Assembly: GCF_004379255.2 (NCBI RefSeq)
Contig: NC_056045.1
Span: 11,683,593-11,747,592, forward strand
DNA: 64,000 nucleotides
Reading direction: 5' to 3'
Source: Salvia splendens
Lineage: Eukaryota; Streptophyta; Magnoliopsida; Lamiales; Lamiaceae
In this document: piece after piece, positions 22,863-33,189 of the stretch
Numbering within the stretch: the first letter of the stretch is position 1
Layout of the letters: each line of letters starts with the position of its first letter
Translations under genes and position numbers: made by a program
Notes under the pieces: generated by a model
Told to the model about the DNA's origin: nothing
Seen by the model: only the letters and a program-made list of their open reading frames with translations
Database searches by the model: none

Positions 22863-24044
22863 ATGCGTACCAGATCACATAATACCCATACTTCCGTCCG
22901 TGATGAACGTGAGGAAGCTAGTCCAACCCGTAGGTCTGGAAAACAGCCTCTGGAGAAATCTGCCTCCAGTTCTCACGGTGAAAGAACAAACCACTCAAAA
23001 AGTCATCGCACCGAGCCTCCCCAGCAGCTCGATTTGAATGAGGCTGTCAAGTTGTTCTTGGCTGAGAAGCAGGATGAGTTCTTAACATTCCTGCAAAAGA
23101 GCCAGAAGCCGGAGAAGAAAACGGCGGATTCTCCCTCCCCCTCCAGACATGAATGTCACTACCGCAGTAGTGTCGTATCTTCCAGGAGAAAGAATCCTCA
23201 CCACCGATATGTTCCTTCTCCTCCTTGTTACCGAAATCACAGGAGAACTCCATCTCCACCATACCGTAGAGATGTCGGATTCGCTATGTATAGAGCGCTG
23301 AAGACTCCATTTTCGGATGATATCACCAGAACTCCGTTGCCACAGAATTACCGAACTCCGTCAGTGACTTATGACGGGTTAGTGGATCCTCATGATTTCC
23401 TGGGACGCTATCAGTATAATATGGCGAACCAAGGTCTCAATGAGGTTCATATGTGTAAGCTGTTTCCCGAGCTGCTCATCGGGAACGCAAGAAGGTGGTT
23501 TGATAGCCTCCCTCAAGGCAGCATTAGATCTTACAGAGATCTAATGGATGCTTTTCATAGGAGGTTCTTCCAGAAAGCTGAAACCCGAATCACTTCGGCT
23601 CAGCTGCTTTCTATACGTCAAGGTCGCGATGAAAAGATTAGCGACTTCATGACAAGATTCCACAAGGAATGCCTACAAGTAGATGATCTCAATGATCTAC
23701 TTGTCATTTCGGCATTCCAAAATGGAATTCTGCCAGGAGCTCTCTACAGAAAGCTCGTTGAATGCAGTCCGCAAACAGCTCAAGAGATGTGGGACATTGC
23801 GGACCAGTTTTCTCGTGCTGATGAGGCAGACCGTCGAAAACGGTCTTTAGACAGCTCTTCCAGAGGAGACAAGAGGAAGCCCGATCATAGCGATCAGGGA
23901 CATCCTCGCCGAACTCCTTTTGAAAGAATTCAAAGGGCACCGGTACAAGACAGATTGGGACCACGTCTCAATCCTGAGAAACCACCCCGCTCAGTTCGTA
24001 CCATTGAACAAGTCGAGAGCGGAAATTTTCGAACTGCATTCTGA
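22863..24044 (+). CDS. gag: Gag of the Tat element
   Basis: This is the structural protein forming the virus-like particle. The first likely ATG gives MRTRSHNTHTSV. The N-terminal third is basic and Ser/Pro-rich. The Retrotrans_gag core runs from about residue 165 to 310 (DPHDFLGRYQ, FPELLIGNARRWFDSLPQGS, RRFFQKAETRITSAQLLSI, FHKECLQVDDL). Near 23985-24000 the frame changes by one base. The zinc knuckle (CSFHQDHGHDTEEC, about 24107) is read in the next frame, shared with protease-pol. In relatives gag and pol form one frame, so this is probably an indel. Programmed frameshifting cannot be excluded. Confidence 0.9.
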   Translation: MRTRSHNTHTSVRDEREEASPTRRSGKQPLEKSASSSHGERTNHSKSHRTEPPQQLDLNEAVKLFLAEKQDEFLTFLQKSQKPEKKTADSPSPSRHECHYRSSVVSSRRKNPHHRYVPSPPCYRNHRRTPSPPYRRDVGFAMYRALKTPFSDDITRTPLPQNYRTPSVTYDGLVDPHDFLGRYQYNMANQGLNEVHMCKLFPELLIGNARRWFDSLPQGSIRSYRDLMDAFHRRFFQKAETRITSAQLLSIRQGRDEKISDFMTRFHKECLQVDDLNDLLVISAFQNGILPGALYRKLVECSPQTAQEMWDIADQFSRADEADRRKRSLDSSSRGDKRKPDHSDQGHPRRTPFERIQRAPVQDRLGPRLNPEKPPRSVRTIEQVESGNFRTAF

Positions 24045-27000
24045 TATGTTCGAAAAACCAAAGCCGATGACGAAATCGGCCACGCGCCGAAGTCAGGATA
24101 AATATTGCTCCTTCCATCAAGACCACGGTCACGATACCGAGGAGTGCCGAAATTTGGCAGCAGATATTGATGTTCTTGTGAAAGCAGGGACGTTAAAAAA
24201 ATACCGAAGCAAGCCGCCGAAAAAGAATAAGAAACAGAGAAGTGCGAACTGCGCTCCTCAGGATCCTAAAAGGCAACAGGATCCCGAAGACGATGACGAG
24301 CCGCAATATGATGGAGTAATCCAGACTATTGACGCTCTCCCAGCCGGGAAGACTAAATCGTCTCTAAAATCAGAGCGCAGAGGCTTCAATCGAGAGGAGC
24401 CAACACATAAAAGGCTGAAGAAGGAGGAAGTAATTACATTTTCAGATGCAGATCCCGTCCCGGCCATTTCTCCTCATCAAGACGCTATTGTCATTCAAGC
24501 TGGAGTGGCAAACAAACTGATCCACAGAGTGTTTGTGGATACAGGAGCGTCGGTTAGCATTCTTTTTAAAGAATGTTTTGATAAACTGGAAGTGGATCCA
24601 GCTCGGCTCAGTCCGGCCCCACTTCCTCTGAAAAGTTTCGCCCAGGAGGACACCCGCCCTGAAGGTATTATCAGCCTTCCGATTACGGTAGGAAGAGCGC
24701 CTACTAGCTCCAGTACGGTGATCGAGTTTTTTGTGGTAAAAGCTCGATCCCCGTATAACATTATACTGGGAAGAGACTGGCTCAACACAGTTCGGGCCAT
24801 TTGCTCTACTTATCACCTCACAATCAAGATCCCCACTAAAGGAGGGATAGCAGTCATCCGAGGTGATCAAAAGAGAGCAAAAGAATGTTTGCAGATTGCG
24901 CTTAAAAGTGCCGAACAATCAGATCGGCACCATCAAGCATAGCAATCACAGCAGCCGGAGTCAGAGGCAGGCGAAATGAACGAAGTCACACCGGAGCCGA
25001 ACTCGATGAAAGTTCAGTTATACGAAGATGATCCATCCAGAACGGTCAAGATCGGTTTCGCGGGAACACCTCTACTCCGGGAAAAGACCATCCAGCTCCT
25101 CAAAGAGTACAAAGATGTCTTTGCGTGGTCTCCGTTGGACATGACTGGAGTGTCTCCCGAGGTAATTACACATCGGTTAAATATTGATCCTTCAGTCCGG
25201 CCTATAAAACAGAAGCAAAGACTCTTTGCGGCAGAAAGAAATCAAGTCATCCATGACGAAGTCCGCCAATTACTGAAAGCGGATGTATTATTTGAAGTAA
25301 AATATCCTTCTTGGGTGGCCAATCCTGTAATGATCAAGAAAAAAGAAGGAGGATGGCGGATGTGCATAGATTTTACGGATCTAAATAAGCACTGTCCTAA
25401 AGATTGCTACCCCCTTCCCAACATAGATAAAAAAGTAAAAGCTCTGATAGGCTTCGAAATTTTCTGTTTTCTTGATTTGTATAAAGGATACCACCAAGTT
25501 TTAATGGATGAGAATGATGCTTCAAAAACGGCTTTCATTACTGACTTCGGTATTTTTGCTTATAAAAAGATGCCATTTGGTTTAAAGAATGCCGGAGCCA
25601 CATATCAAAGGATGGTAGATAAGCTATTTCGGCACCTGATCGGAAAAGAGGTTGAAGTATATGTTGACGACATAGTTGTTAAAAGCAGAAGCACTTCGGA
25701 GTACGAAAACAATCTCAAATCCACTCTCGACGTGCTCAAAAAAGCCAACCTCAAACTCAATCCCCAAAAATGTACCTTTTTGGTAGATTCGGGAAAATTT
25801 CTGGGTTGTTGGGTTTCAAAGGAAGGACTCAAGGCAAATCCCCTAAAGGTTCAAGTTGTTCAGAACATGGCAATGCCGAAGTCCATACATGATGTGCAAA
25901 GGCTAACTGGATGTCTAGCCGCACTGAATAGATTCCTTTCCCAAGCAGCCGAAAAGCAAATGCCGTTCTTCAATGTTTTGAAGAAGGCACCAAAGTTTGA
26001 GTGGGGAGCCGAACAGAAAAAGGCTTTTGACGAACTCAAAAGTTATTTAACCGAACTTCCTATTCTCTCTGCTCCAACAGATGCCGAAGTGATATTCTTA
26101 TATTTAGCAGCATCAGATCAAACCATTAGCGCGGTGCTTGTACGAGAAGAAGGCCTAAAACAGCGTCCTATCTACTTTACAAGCCGAGCATTAAGAGGTC
26201 CCGAAACAAGGTATCAACCTCTGGAAAAAATTGCTCTGGCATTAGTAAATGCAGCAAGGAGACTGCGGCCATATTTCTATGCTCACAAAGTATGCGTCTT
26301 AACCGATCTTCCACTTCGGCAAGTTTTGACTAAGCCAGAAGCATCAGGCAGAATTGCCAAGTGGGCCATAGAGTTGGGAGAACATTCAATAGAATATCTA
26401 CCTCGGAAAGCCATCAAGGGACAAGCCTTGGCAGATTTTCTTGTAGAGGCAAAGTTCGATCAGGCAATCCCTATTATTGCCGAACAGAAAAATCCTACCA
26501 ATGATGAACTAACACAGCCCCAGAAACCCGAAGTAGAGCCGCCGGACTGTTGGATTGGATTCGTAGATGGAGCTTCGAATAAGACAGGAAGTGGAGCTGG
26601 TATTCTACTTATCGCTCCCGACGGACACGAAGTAACTTATTCACTTCGGTTCTTATTCCCAACCACTAATAACGAAGCCGAATACGAAGCCCTTCTTGCC
26701 GGACTTTAGTTAGCGCAACGTCTACTTGTCAAATATCACAAAATTCATTGTGATTCACAAGTCATAGTGAATCACATGCTGGGTACAAGTGAAGCCCGTG
26801 GTGAAAGGATGAAAAAATACTTGGACAAAGCGCAAAGTATTAGCCGAAATTTCTCTTATTTTCGGATAATCCGCATTCCCAGAGCGGGAAATAGCCGAGC
26901 AGATACTTTAAGTAAGTTGGCCTCATATCCGAGCTCAAAGGTGGAGGAATTACCGCACAGAAGCATTGATGAAGCTGAAGTACACTCAGTAACCAGTTCA

Positions 27001-28239
27001 CCAAACTGGATGACGCCAATATTAAAGTATCTAGATCAAGGACAACTGCCCGAGGATAAGAGAGAAGCAAGGAAAATCACATGCCGAGCACGTCGGTATG
27101 AACTTCATGAAGGAGTCCTATATAGAAAGTCCTACCTTCAACCGTTATTGCGATGTGTAGGACCAGAAGAGACGGATTACATCCTTAGAGAAGTTCATGA
27201 AGGATCTTGCGGTAGCCACATCGGAGCTAGAGCATTAGCTAAAAAAGTTCTGAGATGGGGATATTATTGGCCAACTTTGGTACAAGAAGCAGTACAGCTA
27301 GTTATGAAATGTACGAAATGCCAAATCCATGCAAATATCCCAAGGACGCCGCAGACTGATCTATGTGCTATGCAAAGCCCTTGGCCTTTTATGCAATGGG
27401 GCATAGACATAGTAGGACCACTACCACAAGCTCCCCGGCAAATGAAATTCTTGATCGTTGCCGTGGATTACTTCACAAAGTGGGTGGAGGCTGAACCATT
27501 AGCTACGATAACAAGCTCAAAGGCATTAGATTTTGTCTGGAAGAACATAGTTTGCCGATTTGGCATACCCCATATCCTCATTTCAGATAATGGGACTCAG
27601 TTTACTGACAAAGCATTCAAGAATTGGTGCCAAGAGTTGAATATTCAACAGCGGTTCACTTCAGTCTCTCACCCACAAGCAAACGGACAAACGGAAGTAA
27701 CAAACCGTACTTTGGTGAAAGGATTAAAAACTCGGTTAGAACAAGCCAAAGGACAATGGGTAGAAAATCTTCCTCAAGTCCTATGGTCTTACCGAACTAC
27801 ACCAAAAACCTCCAACGGTGAAACTCCGTACAGTCTAGTGTACGGCACTGAAGCCGTAATTCCGGTTGAGATCGGCATACCCAGCCCCCGAACCCTTAAT
27901 TTCTCAACAGAACTGAATGACGACGGACTGAGAGCCGAACTAGATCTTGCCGAAGAAAGAAGAGAATTGGCCTTCATAAAAGAAGCCAAGTACAAGGAGC
28001 AAGTAACCCGGTATTATAACCAAAGGGTGAAAAAGCTGCAGTTTCAAGTGGGAGATCTCGTATTGAGAAACAATGAAGTAAGCCGAGCAGAAAAGCTGGA
28101 CAAACTTGAACCCACATGGGAAGGTCCGTATCGGGTGTCAGAAGTCCTGGGAAAAGGGTCTTATAAATTAACTCACATGTCAGGAGAACAAGTACCCCGA
28201 ACATGGCATATTTCCAACCTCAAGAAGTTCTATTTGTAA
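23995..28239 (+). CDS. pol: Protease-RT-RNase H-aRNase H-integrase polyprotein of the Tat element (two nonsense codons)
   Basis: One frame runs from the gag knuckle to 28239, broken only by TAG at 24940 and TAG at 26707. Domains in order: zinc knuckle at about 24107; aspartic protease VFVDTGASVSILF at about 24530; RT with FCFLDLYKGYHQV and the YVDDIVV active site at about 25660; Ty3-type RNase H around 26080-26440; a second, archaeal-type RNase H (GFVDGASN, NNEAEYEALLAG, HCDSQVIV, SRADTLSKLA) at about 26555-26925; integrase with an HHCC finger (H...H, CTKCQ) near 27210-27335; and the DDE core (WGIDIVGP, LISDNGTQF, PQANGQTEV). Both stops fall where relatives have Gln, fitting CAG to TAG. The rest reads intact, so loss of function is recent. 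Confidence 0.93.
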
Positions 28240-28800
28240 GAGACAAGGTCCGGTCAGTCTTGTGTCTAGTTCGGTCCTAGGGTTATGTGCTTTCATATTT
28301 TTATTGTTCTTTATACTTGTCGTTTTTTAAAAGATTAAAATCTTTTTCGTCCTTTTTATTTGTCTCTCTATGTGCGTTTTGTCTCTTATAAATGTTACTG
28401 AGGTATATTGCTCCTTAAAGGCTGATCCCCTTTTTTTAGATCATGTATTAAAGACAATTGTGAGTCCAAGCTTCTAAGGAAGATACAAGATTCCACAATT
28501 CAGCTTAAGAAACAAGCAATTCGTCTGAAACGAACTGCAATAAGCCGAAAACCACTCCGGTTAACTAGGGAAAGTCCAATCCAAGCGATAAAACTCGCCA
28601 AATAAGGACACTAACTAAGTCCGGTCAAAGAAGAGTTTACTTCATAAGACCGAGGACGAGTACAATAAATGAAATAAAAAATCGCTGAACTGTAAATACG
28701 CAGTGATAGAAGCGAAATGAAAAAATTTCATTTACTAAGTCTTGTTGGGCATACAATTCCGCTGCCCTACGAGAATGCGTTACACCATTACAAAGGACTA
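28240..28800. other. Spacer between pol and the antisense ORFs
   Basis: Non-coding, AT-rich. It may contain 3' untranslated sequences for the transcripts converging from both strands. I see no conserved motif. Confidence 0.5.
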
Positions 28801-28802
28801 TT

Positions 28803-29586
28803 CTACTGTCTACGATTGCTAAAGTTGAGCCACCTATCCGAAAAATCCTCATGATGCTGAGTTCGGGCGTTCCGAGCAGTTGAAGAATAAGTAGGTGGAC
28901 GAGATGCTCTGATCGACCTACCGCCTCTTCCCTGAGTCCGGGAAGTTCTAGCACCTCGGCGGCGAAGAGTCTCTTCACGAAGCATTCGCTGATCTTGCTC
29001 ACTCATATTCACAACTCCTCTACGAACTTCAGGGCGTTCTTGTCTTGACGTTTCCGGTTGCTCCTGAGTCCGTTGCTGATTTGGAGTAGAATTTTGAGTA
29101 AGTGGATTAGAGGTTTGAGTTGGAGTGTGAGCATCTGTTAGCGGGAAACGGCTAAGGAATCTCTCGATTGAGGGACGCCGGGAAAGAATGATGTCGTACA
29201 GAGAAGCCAAGCGCCGCAATGATTTCACAACTTGTTGGCAAGCCGAGCTCTCCAGCACATTGTTCTTCCGGAGTACATGAAGCTTCTCCCACAGTTCATC
29301 AACTTGATTCTGAACTTCAGATATAGTCATTCCCCCGCGCCCGCAGATGAAATCTTCATATGCAGTCCTCTCAGCGATGACAGTATTCAGCTCGGCCTCC
29401 AGATCTTTCTTTATGCACTCTAAGTCCTTATTGTTGGACTCCAGCTCCACTAAACGAGCCAAGAGTTCATCATACTTCATCTGGTCATCTATAGCTTTTT
29501 TCTCAGCTTCATTTAAAGCCAAAGAGTATAGCCGCTTCCAGTGAAGTACCTCCAGCTCCTTAGAGTTAAGAATACGAAGCAGCTAT
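28803..29586 (-). CDS. Antisense ORF 2 of the Tat element (coiled-coil protein)
   Basis: The frame continues upstream of the first possible start as far as an AG acceptor-like site at about 29586 (...SKELEVLHWKRLYSLALNEA). Then comes a heptad-rich stretch (ELLARLVELESNNKDLECIK, EVQNQVDELWEKLHVL) predicted to form a coiled coil. A Thr/Gln/Pro-rich linker follows, and an Arg-rich tail (RRRGARTSRTQGRGGRSI). The function is unknown. It may be a separate gene or the last exon of antisense ORF 1. Antisense ORFs between pol and the 3' LTR are known in some Tat-lineage elements. Confidence 0.6.
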
Positions 29587-29784
29587 GTCAGTTCGGCATT
29601 TCAGTTTACCGAGCAGGCAGTAAACCACAATAGGAGTAAAAGAGATTAAGAAAAGCTATAAGGAAGACACGAGTGTAGAAAGAAGAATTTTTTTCATTCA
29701 CAAGAAAAAATTTACACAAGGAGGGCTTTAAGGCCATTTTACAAATAGAAAGAAAGAAACTAAACTAAGAGAAGGGAGACGAAA

Positions 29785-31661
29785 TCATACTCCGCCAGTT
29801 TCGTCTCCGGCTTCCCTGTGGGTTTCAGCTTCTTTCTCCTTGTCGACCTCGGTCTCAGCCTCGGCCTCCCTCCTCCCTCCCTCCTGCTCGGCGCCCCCAT
29901 CGCCGATCTGCTGCACCTCTTGCTCGGCGTGCCCGTCGCCGGTCTGCTGATCCTTCTGCTCGGTCTCCTTGCCGGCCTCATTTTCCTGCTCACCCTCTTC
30001 TTTGAAAATTGAAGCGGGTGAAACAGGCCCCAAGGAGGCAAAGATGGCCTCCATGTTCTCGTCACGGTCAGCACGGCAATTACGGACTCGTTCAGCAGAA
30101 AGCAGGACCGATGAAGACGCAAGCTCCTCAAGGAGCGGCAGACTCTGGAGACGCGCTGCAATCTCTCGGCCATACAGCGGCAAGACGACTTCGGGTTCCT
30201 GCTCAACATTATCGGTCATCAATTTCAGCAGATCACCGATAAGGGCCGAAAATTGATTGCTCAAAAAGAGTTTCTCCGTGTAAACACGGAGAGCCTCCCC
30301 CTGAGCAACCACGGCAGCCGCCTCCCTCTGTTTTGACCGCTCTCTCTGGATGATGAGCTGGTCTTTGGCACGCTGGGCTTCATCCTGAGCCGAGATCATA
30401 GCGGCCCTTGCCCTCTCAAAGTCTGCCCGAGCCTGTTCGGCCTGGTGACGAGCAGCATTCAAATTCATCTGCATCTCATCATAATCGCTGGACGCTTTAG
30501 AGAGTTCAACTGTGACGAGTTTGCAGAGCATATTGTTCCTCTGAAAATGGAAAAAGGAAAAAGTCAACAGAGGGGCCACAAAAAAAAATATAGGAAAGAA
30601 GCAAAGCCAGAAAATCAAGAAGAAAATTCACCTCTACAAAGTCCTTTGGCCATAAAAAGGGCTCAGAGATATGTTCCGAAGTGGCCGTAAACACTCCTGA
30701 TCCATAACCCCCCTGGATGGGGGTCGATCCCGGCTTTTTTGGATCCGAAGACTGACTCGAAGAGGTCTTCTGCCTCTTCGGATTCTTCTCGGCATCAGAC
30801 GCCGAGCTGGTGGTTTTCTGTTTCTCCGGCTCCTTTGATTCGGAGGATTTGCGACCAAGCTTGCTTAGCATGTTCACTGCCAAAAAGCAAGAAAACAAAG
30901 TTAGTTTTCGCCGCTAAAGCAGTAAAGCATAAAAAAGAAATCCTCACCCTCAGTCTCTTCGTCCGAAGACGAGGAGTCGAACACGAAGTCACCCTTGACG
31001 AGCTCAGATTCCAAATACTGTTTCCTAATCATGGGAATCTTATTGAGCCCGCCCTCGAGCTCGTCCAACGGTTCTACCCGAGGATGAGGAATTACGGACT
31101 TCGGCCCTCTCCAGGAAAAGTCCGGAGCCGCTGTCCTATTGTAAAAAAAGAAGCGATTTTTCCACATCGGCCATTTGGTTTTACAGAAGGCTCTAAAGGG
31201 CTGTAAAGGGATCAAGTAAAACCAGGATCCCTTTCTCTTAAACTGAAAGAAATTAAGGATTGCCCTCAGAGACAGATCCTTTTCTAGTCTACGCAGCTCG
31301 GCAGCAAAGGCCGATAAGTGCCTCCAAGAATTTGGAGTCACCTGACCTAAAGGAAGTTGGAAAAAATCAAGAAGCTCTACAAAGGCGGGGGGAAGAGGGA
31401 AACGAAGCCCGCATTCTAAGAAGGCTTCGTAAACGGTGGCATAACCCTCCGGCGGCGAGTTAGCCCTATGAGTGTCGTCGGGAATCACCACTAACCCCCC
31501 AAGAAGAAAATATTTTCTGTGTAAGGATATCACAGTATCCTTACTCAAAATGCTGTGAAAATATTCTACCGTCTTCTCCCCGGACTTTTTCCGGCCAGAA
31601 GATCCCTTACCCCCTTCCTACCACTACCTGATTCAGAAACAGTTTCAGAAGAAGAAGACAT
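29785..31661 (-). CDS. Antisense ORF 1 of the Tat element (putative gypsy-type transposon domain plus coiled coil, three exons)
   Basis: The likely start is ATG at 31661 (MSSSSETVSESGSG). A one-base break near 31615 precedes the main frame. Exon 1 carries a domain resembling the Pfam 'putative gypsy type transposon' (Transposase_28) family: FLECGLRFPLPPAFVELLDF, LGQVTPNSWRHLSAF, KGSWFYLIP. It ends in an acidic SSSSDEETE stretch at a GT donor near 30952. Exon 2 (about 30872-30632) is Lys/Ser-rich (SKLGRKSSESKEPEKQKTTS) and ends at GTGAAT. Exon 3 (about 30543-29788) is a long coiled coil (ARHQAEQARADFERARAAMI) with an acidic, repetitive Glu-rich tail. The splice borders look good but are inferred. 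The role in the retrotransposon is unknown. Confidence 0.65.
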
Positions 31662-31969
31662 GATTCTTACTCTTTGATGGTCGAAAGTCTCTGAAGAAAT
31701 TCTTGAAGAAGCGGAAGAAAATTTTACGAAAAAGAGAGAGAATGCAGAAGAAATAATCGCAAAAGTGTTCCAATGATGAAGAAAGGAAATATTTATCAGA
31801 TTCGCAGAGGCGTTTCAAATTCGTCGCACCGTTTCAAATCCCACTTTTTCTGGATTCTCTGGCCGGATTTGCTGTCACATTTAATGCAGACACGTGCAGA
31901 GCACGTCCCCTGACGTCAGCCTCCCCCTTACACTTATCCAAAATGCCGAAGTGATTCACTTCGCTTTTC
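31662..31969. other. Region upstream of antisense ORF 1 and before the 3' LTR
   Basis: Non-coding. It should contain the promoter of the antisense transcript (inferred), ahead of the polypurine tract. Confidence 0.4.
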
Positions 31970-31979
31970 GGGGGGGTGG
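31970..31979 (+). promoter_or_regulatory. Polypurine tract of the Tat element
   Basis: GGGGGGGTGG lies directly before the 3' LTR start (TGATGGG). This is the plus-strand priming site position. Confidence 0.75.
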
Positions 31980-32548
31980 TGATGGGATACGAACTAAACA
32001 ACTAAACAATAATTGCGAGCCCAATAGCAGTGACGGCCCATCAGCCCAAAACCCAAGAAAGAGTATCAGTTCGGCACAACCAAAGAGTTCGGTCACAGCC
32101 TATAGCTCGGTAAAAGCCGACCAATCGAGCTCAACTCTCAGATCGGCAAAAGCTGATCGGCAAAGTTCAGCAGTTCGGTCTCAGTATTCGACCGAACAAG
32201 GAAATAGTGGACCCATGCAGGATCTCCACGACCTCCATTACACCCACAATCTATTTAGTGGTATTAAGCAGTTATCAACCCCCCTACCAGGGCTGCAAAC
32301 CACGATCTTAGTTCGAATGTATAAATAGAACTTAGATCAGATAGACCAGGGTTAAGTTCTCTAGATCCTGAATCTCATATAGCAAATCAGTATTGTAATC
32401 TGTAAGCTAGATCAAGCAATACAAATTTGCCCTCTATTCTTCCCGTGGACGTAGATTTACCTCAGTAAATCGAACCACGTAATTTTCAGTGTTGTGATCT
32501 TCATTTATTACTTGCATTTATTCCCATCAAAAATTCGCTAAATCATCA
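31980..32548 (+). repeat. 3' LTR of the Tat element
   Basis: 569 bp, differing by eye from the 5' LTR at two positions (GGAAATAG for GGAGATAG; CCCACAATC for CCCACGATC). It is followed by the TSD AGATG. Confidence 0.95.
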
Positions 32549-33178
32549 AGATGCACAATGAAGATGAAGAACATACTGAGGGTGTTGAAAATTTATCTCA
32601 AAGGCTTCTAGTGAAAAGAAAGCCTCAGTTTCTTGTAGATGCACAAATGAATGAGGCCCAATTTAAGGAGTTGGGTTTTGAAAATGTTCTACATTTCAGT
32701 ATTGATTAAATTCCCAGCAGATTGGCGTTCCCATTGTTAAAGAGTTTTGATGAAAAAAAGTCCAAGTTAAAGCTTTATAATGGGAAGAAAATTCATATCA
32801 GTGAAGAGGATGTCGAGCTAGTGTATGGTTTTCCAAGAGGTGACATAATTTACTACAGAGATAAGTGGAAAACTCATGCACCTTTCATGAGAGAGATAGC
32901 CAGGAAATGTTAACCATAAAACTGTTGAAGAGCTTATGCAGATGGTGGAGGAGGATTCTAGTTCAAGAGAATGTTCATGGTTCTTTTAGAATCAGCTTTG
33001 ATTGAGACATCAACGTGTAGAACGATCAAATCTAAGATTGGGCATATAATTGAAGATCTGGACAATGTGAGAAATTTCAACTGGTGTTTGTATACAATGT
33101 CTGTTCTCAAGCTTGGAATGGAAAACTAGTTAAAAACAGAGAAGAATGCTTTTGCAAGACCACTTCCCTTCCTTTTGG
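32549..33178 (+). pseudogene. N-terminal region of the ULP-like gene of MULE-C (split by the retrotransposon)
   Basis: After the TSD the frame reads HNEDEEHTEGVENLSQRLLV, then NEAQFKELGFENVLHFSID, a TAA, and SRLAFPLLKSFD, KLKLYNGKKIHISEEDVELV and YGFPRGD. A stop follows at 32911 and a frameshift. Then come VLLESALIETSTCRTIKSKI and VRNFNWCLYTMSVLKLGMEN. This type of domain (plant-mobile-domain or DUF1985-like) precedes the protease in transposon ULP genes. The part upstream of the insertion (about 22180-22219, EEIGINSEDEEM) joins it directly. No protease catalytic exon is visible downstream. The gene is dead. Confidence 0.6.
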
Positions 33179-33189
33179 TATGTTTTACA

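Larger units (their letters stand above)
22220..32548 (+). mobile_element. Tat-lineage Ty3/gypsy LTR retrotransposon (10.3 kb, very young)
   Basis: LTRs at 22220-22788 and 31980-32548 (569 bp each, TG...CA) are flanked by a perfect 5 bp TSD, AGATG (22215-22219 and 32549-32553). By eye the LTRs differ at only two positions. The order is PBS, gag, protease, RT, RNase H, archaeal-type RNase H, integrase, then antisense ORFs and a polypurine tract. Two RNase H domains and extra ORFs before the 3' LTR are traits of the Tat lineage. The insertion splits the MULE-C ULP-like gene. Confidence 0.95.

Noticed and set aside
29760..30256. Several long frames overlapping antisense ORF 1 on both strands
   Set aside because: They are shadows of the coiled-coil exon; GC-rich repetitive Glu codons keep other frames open.
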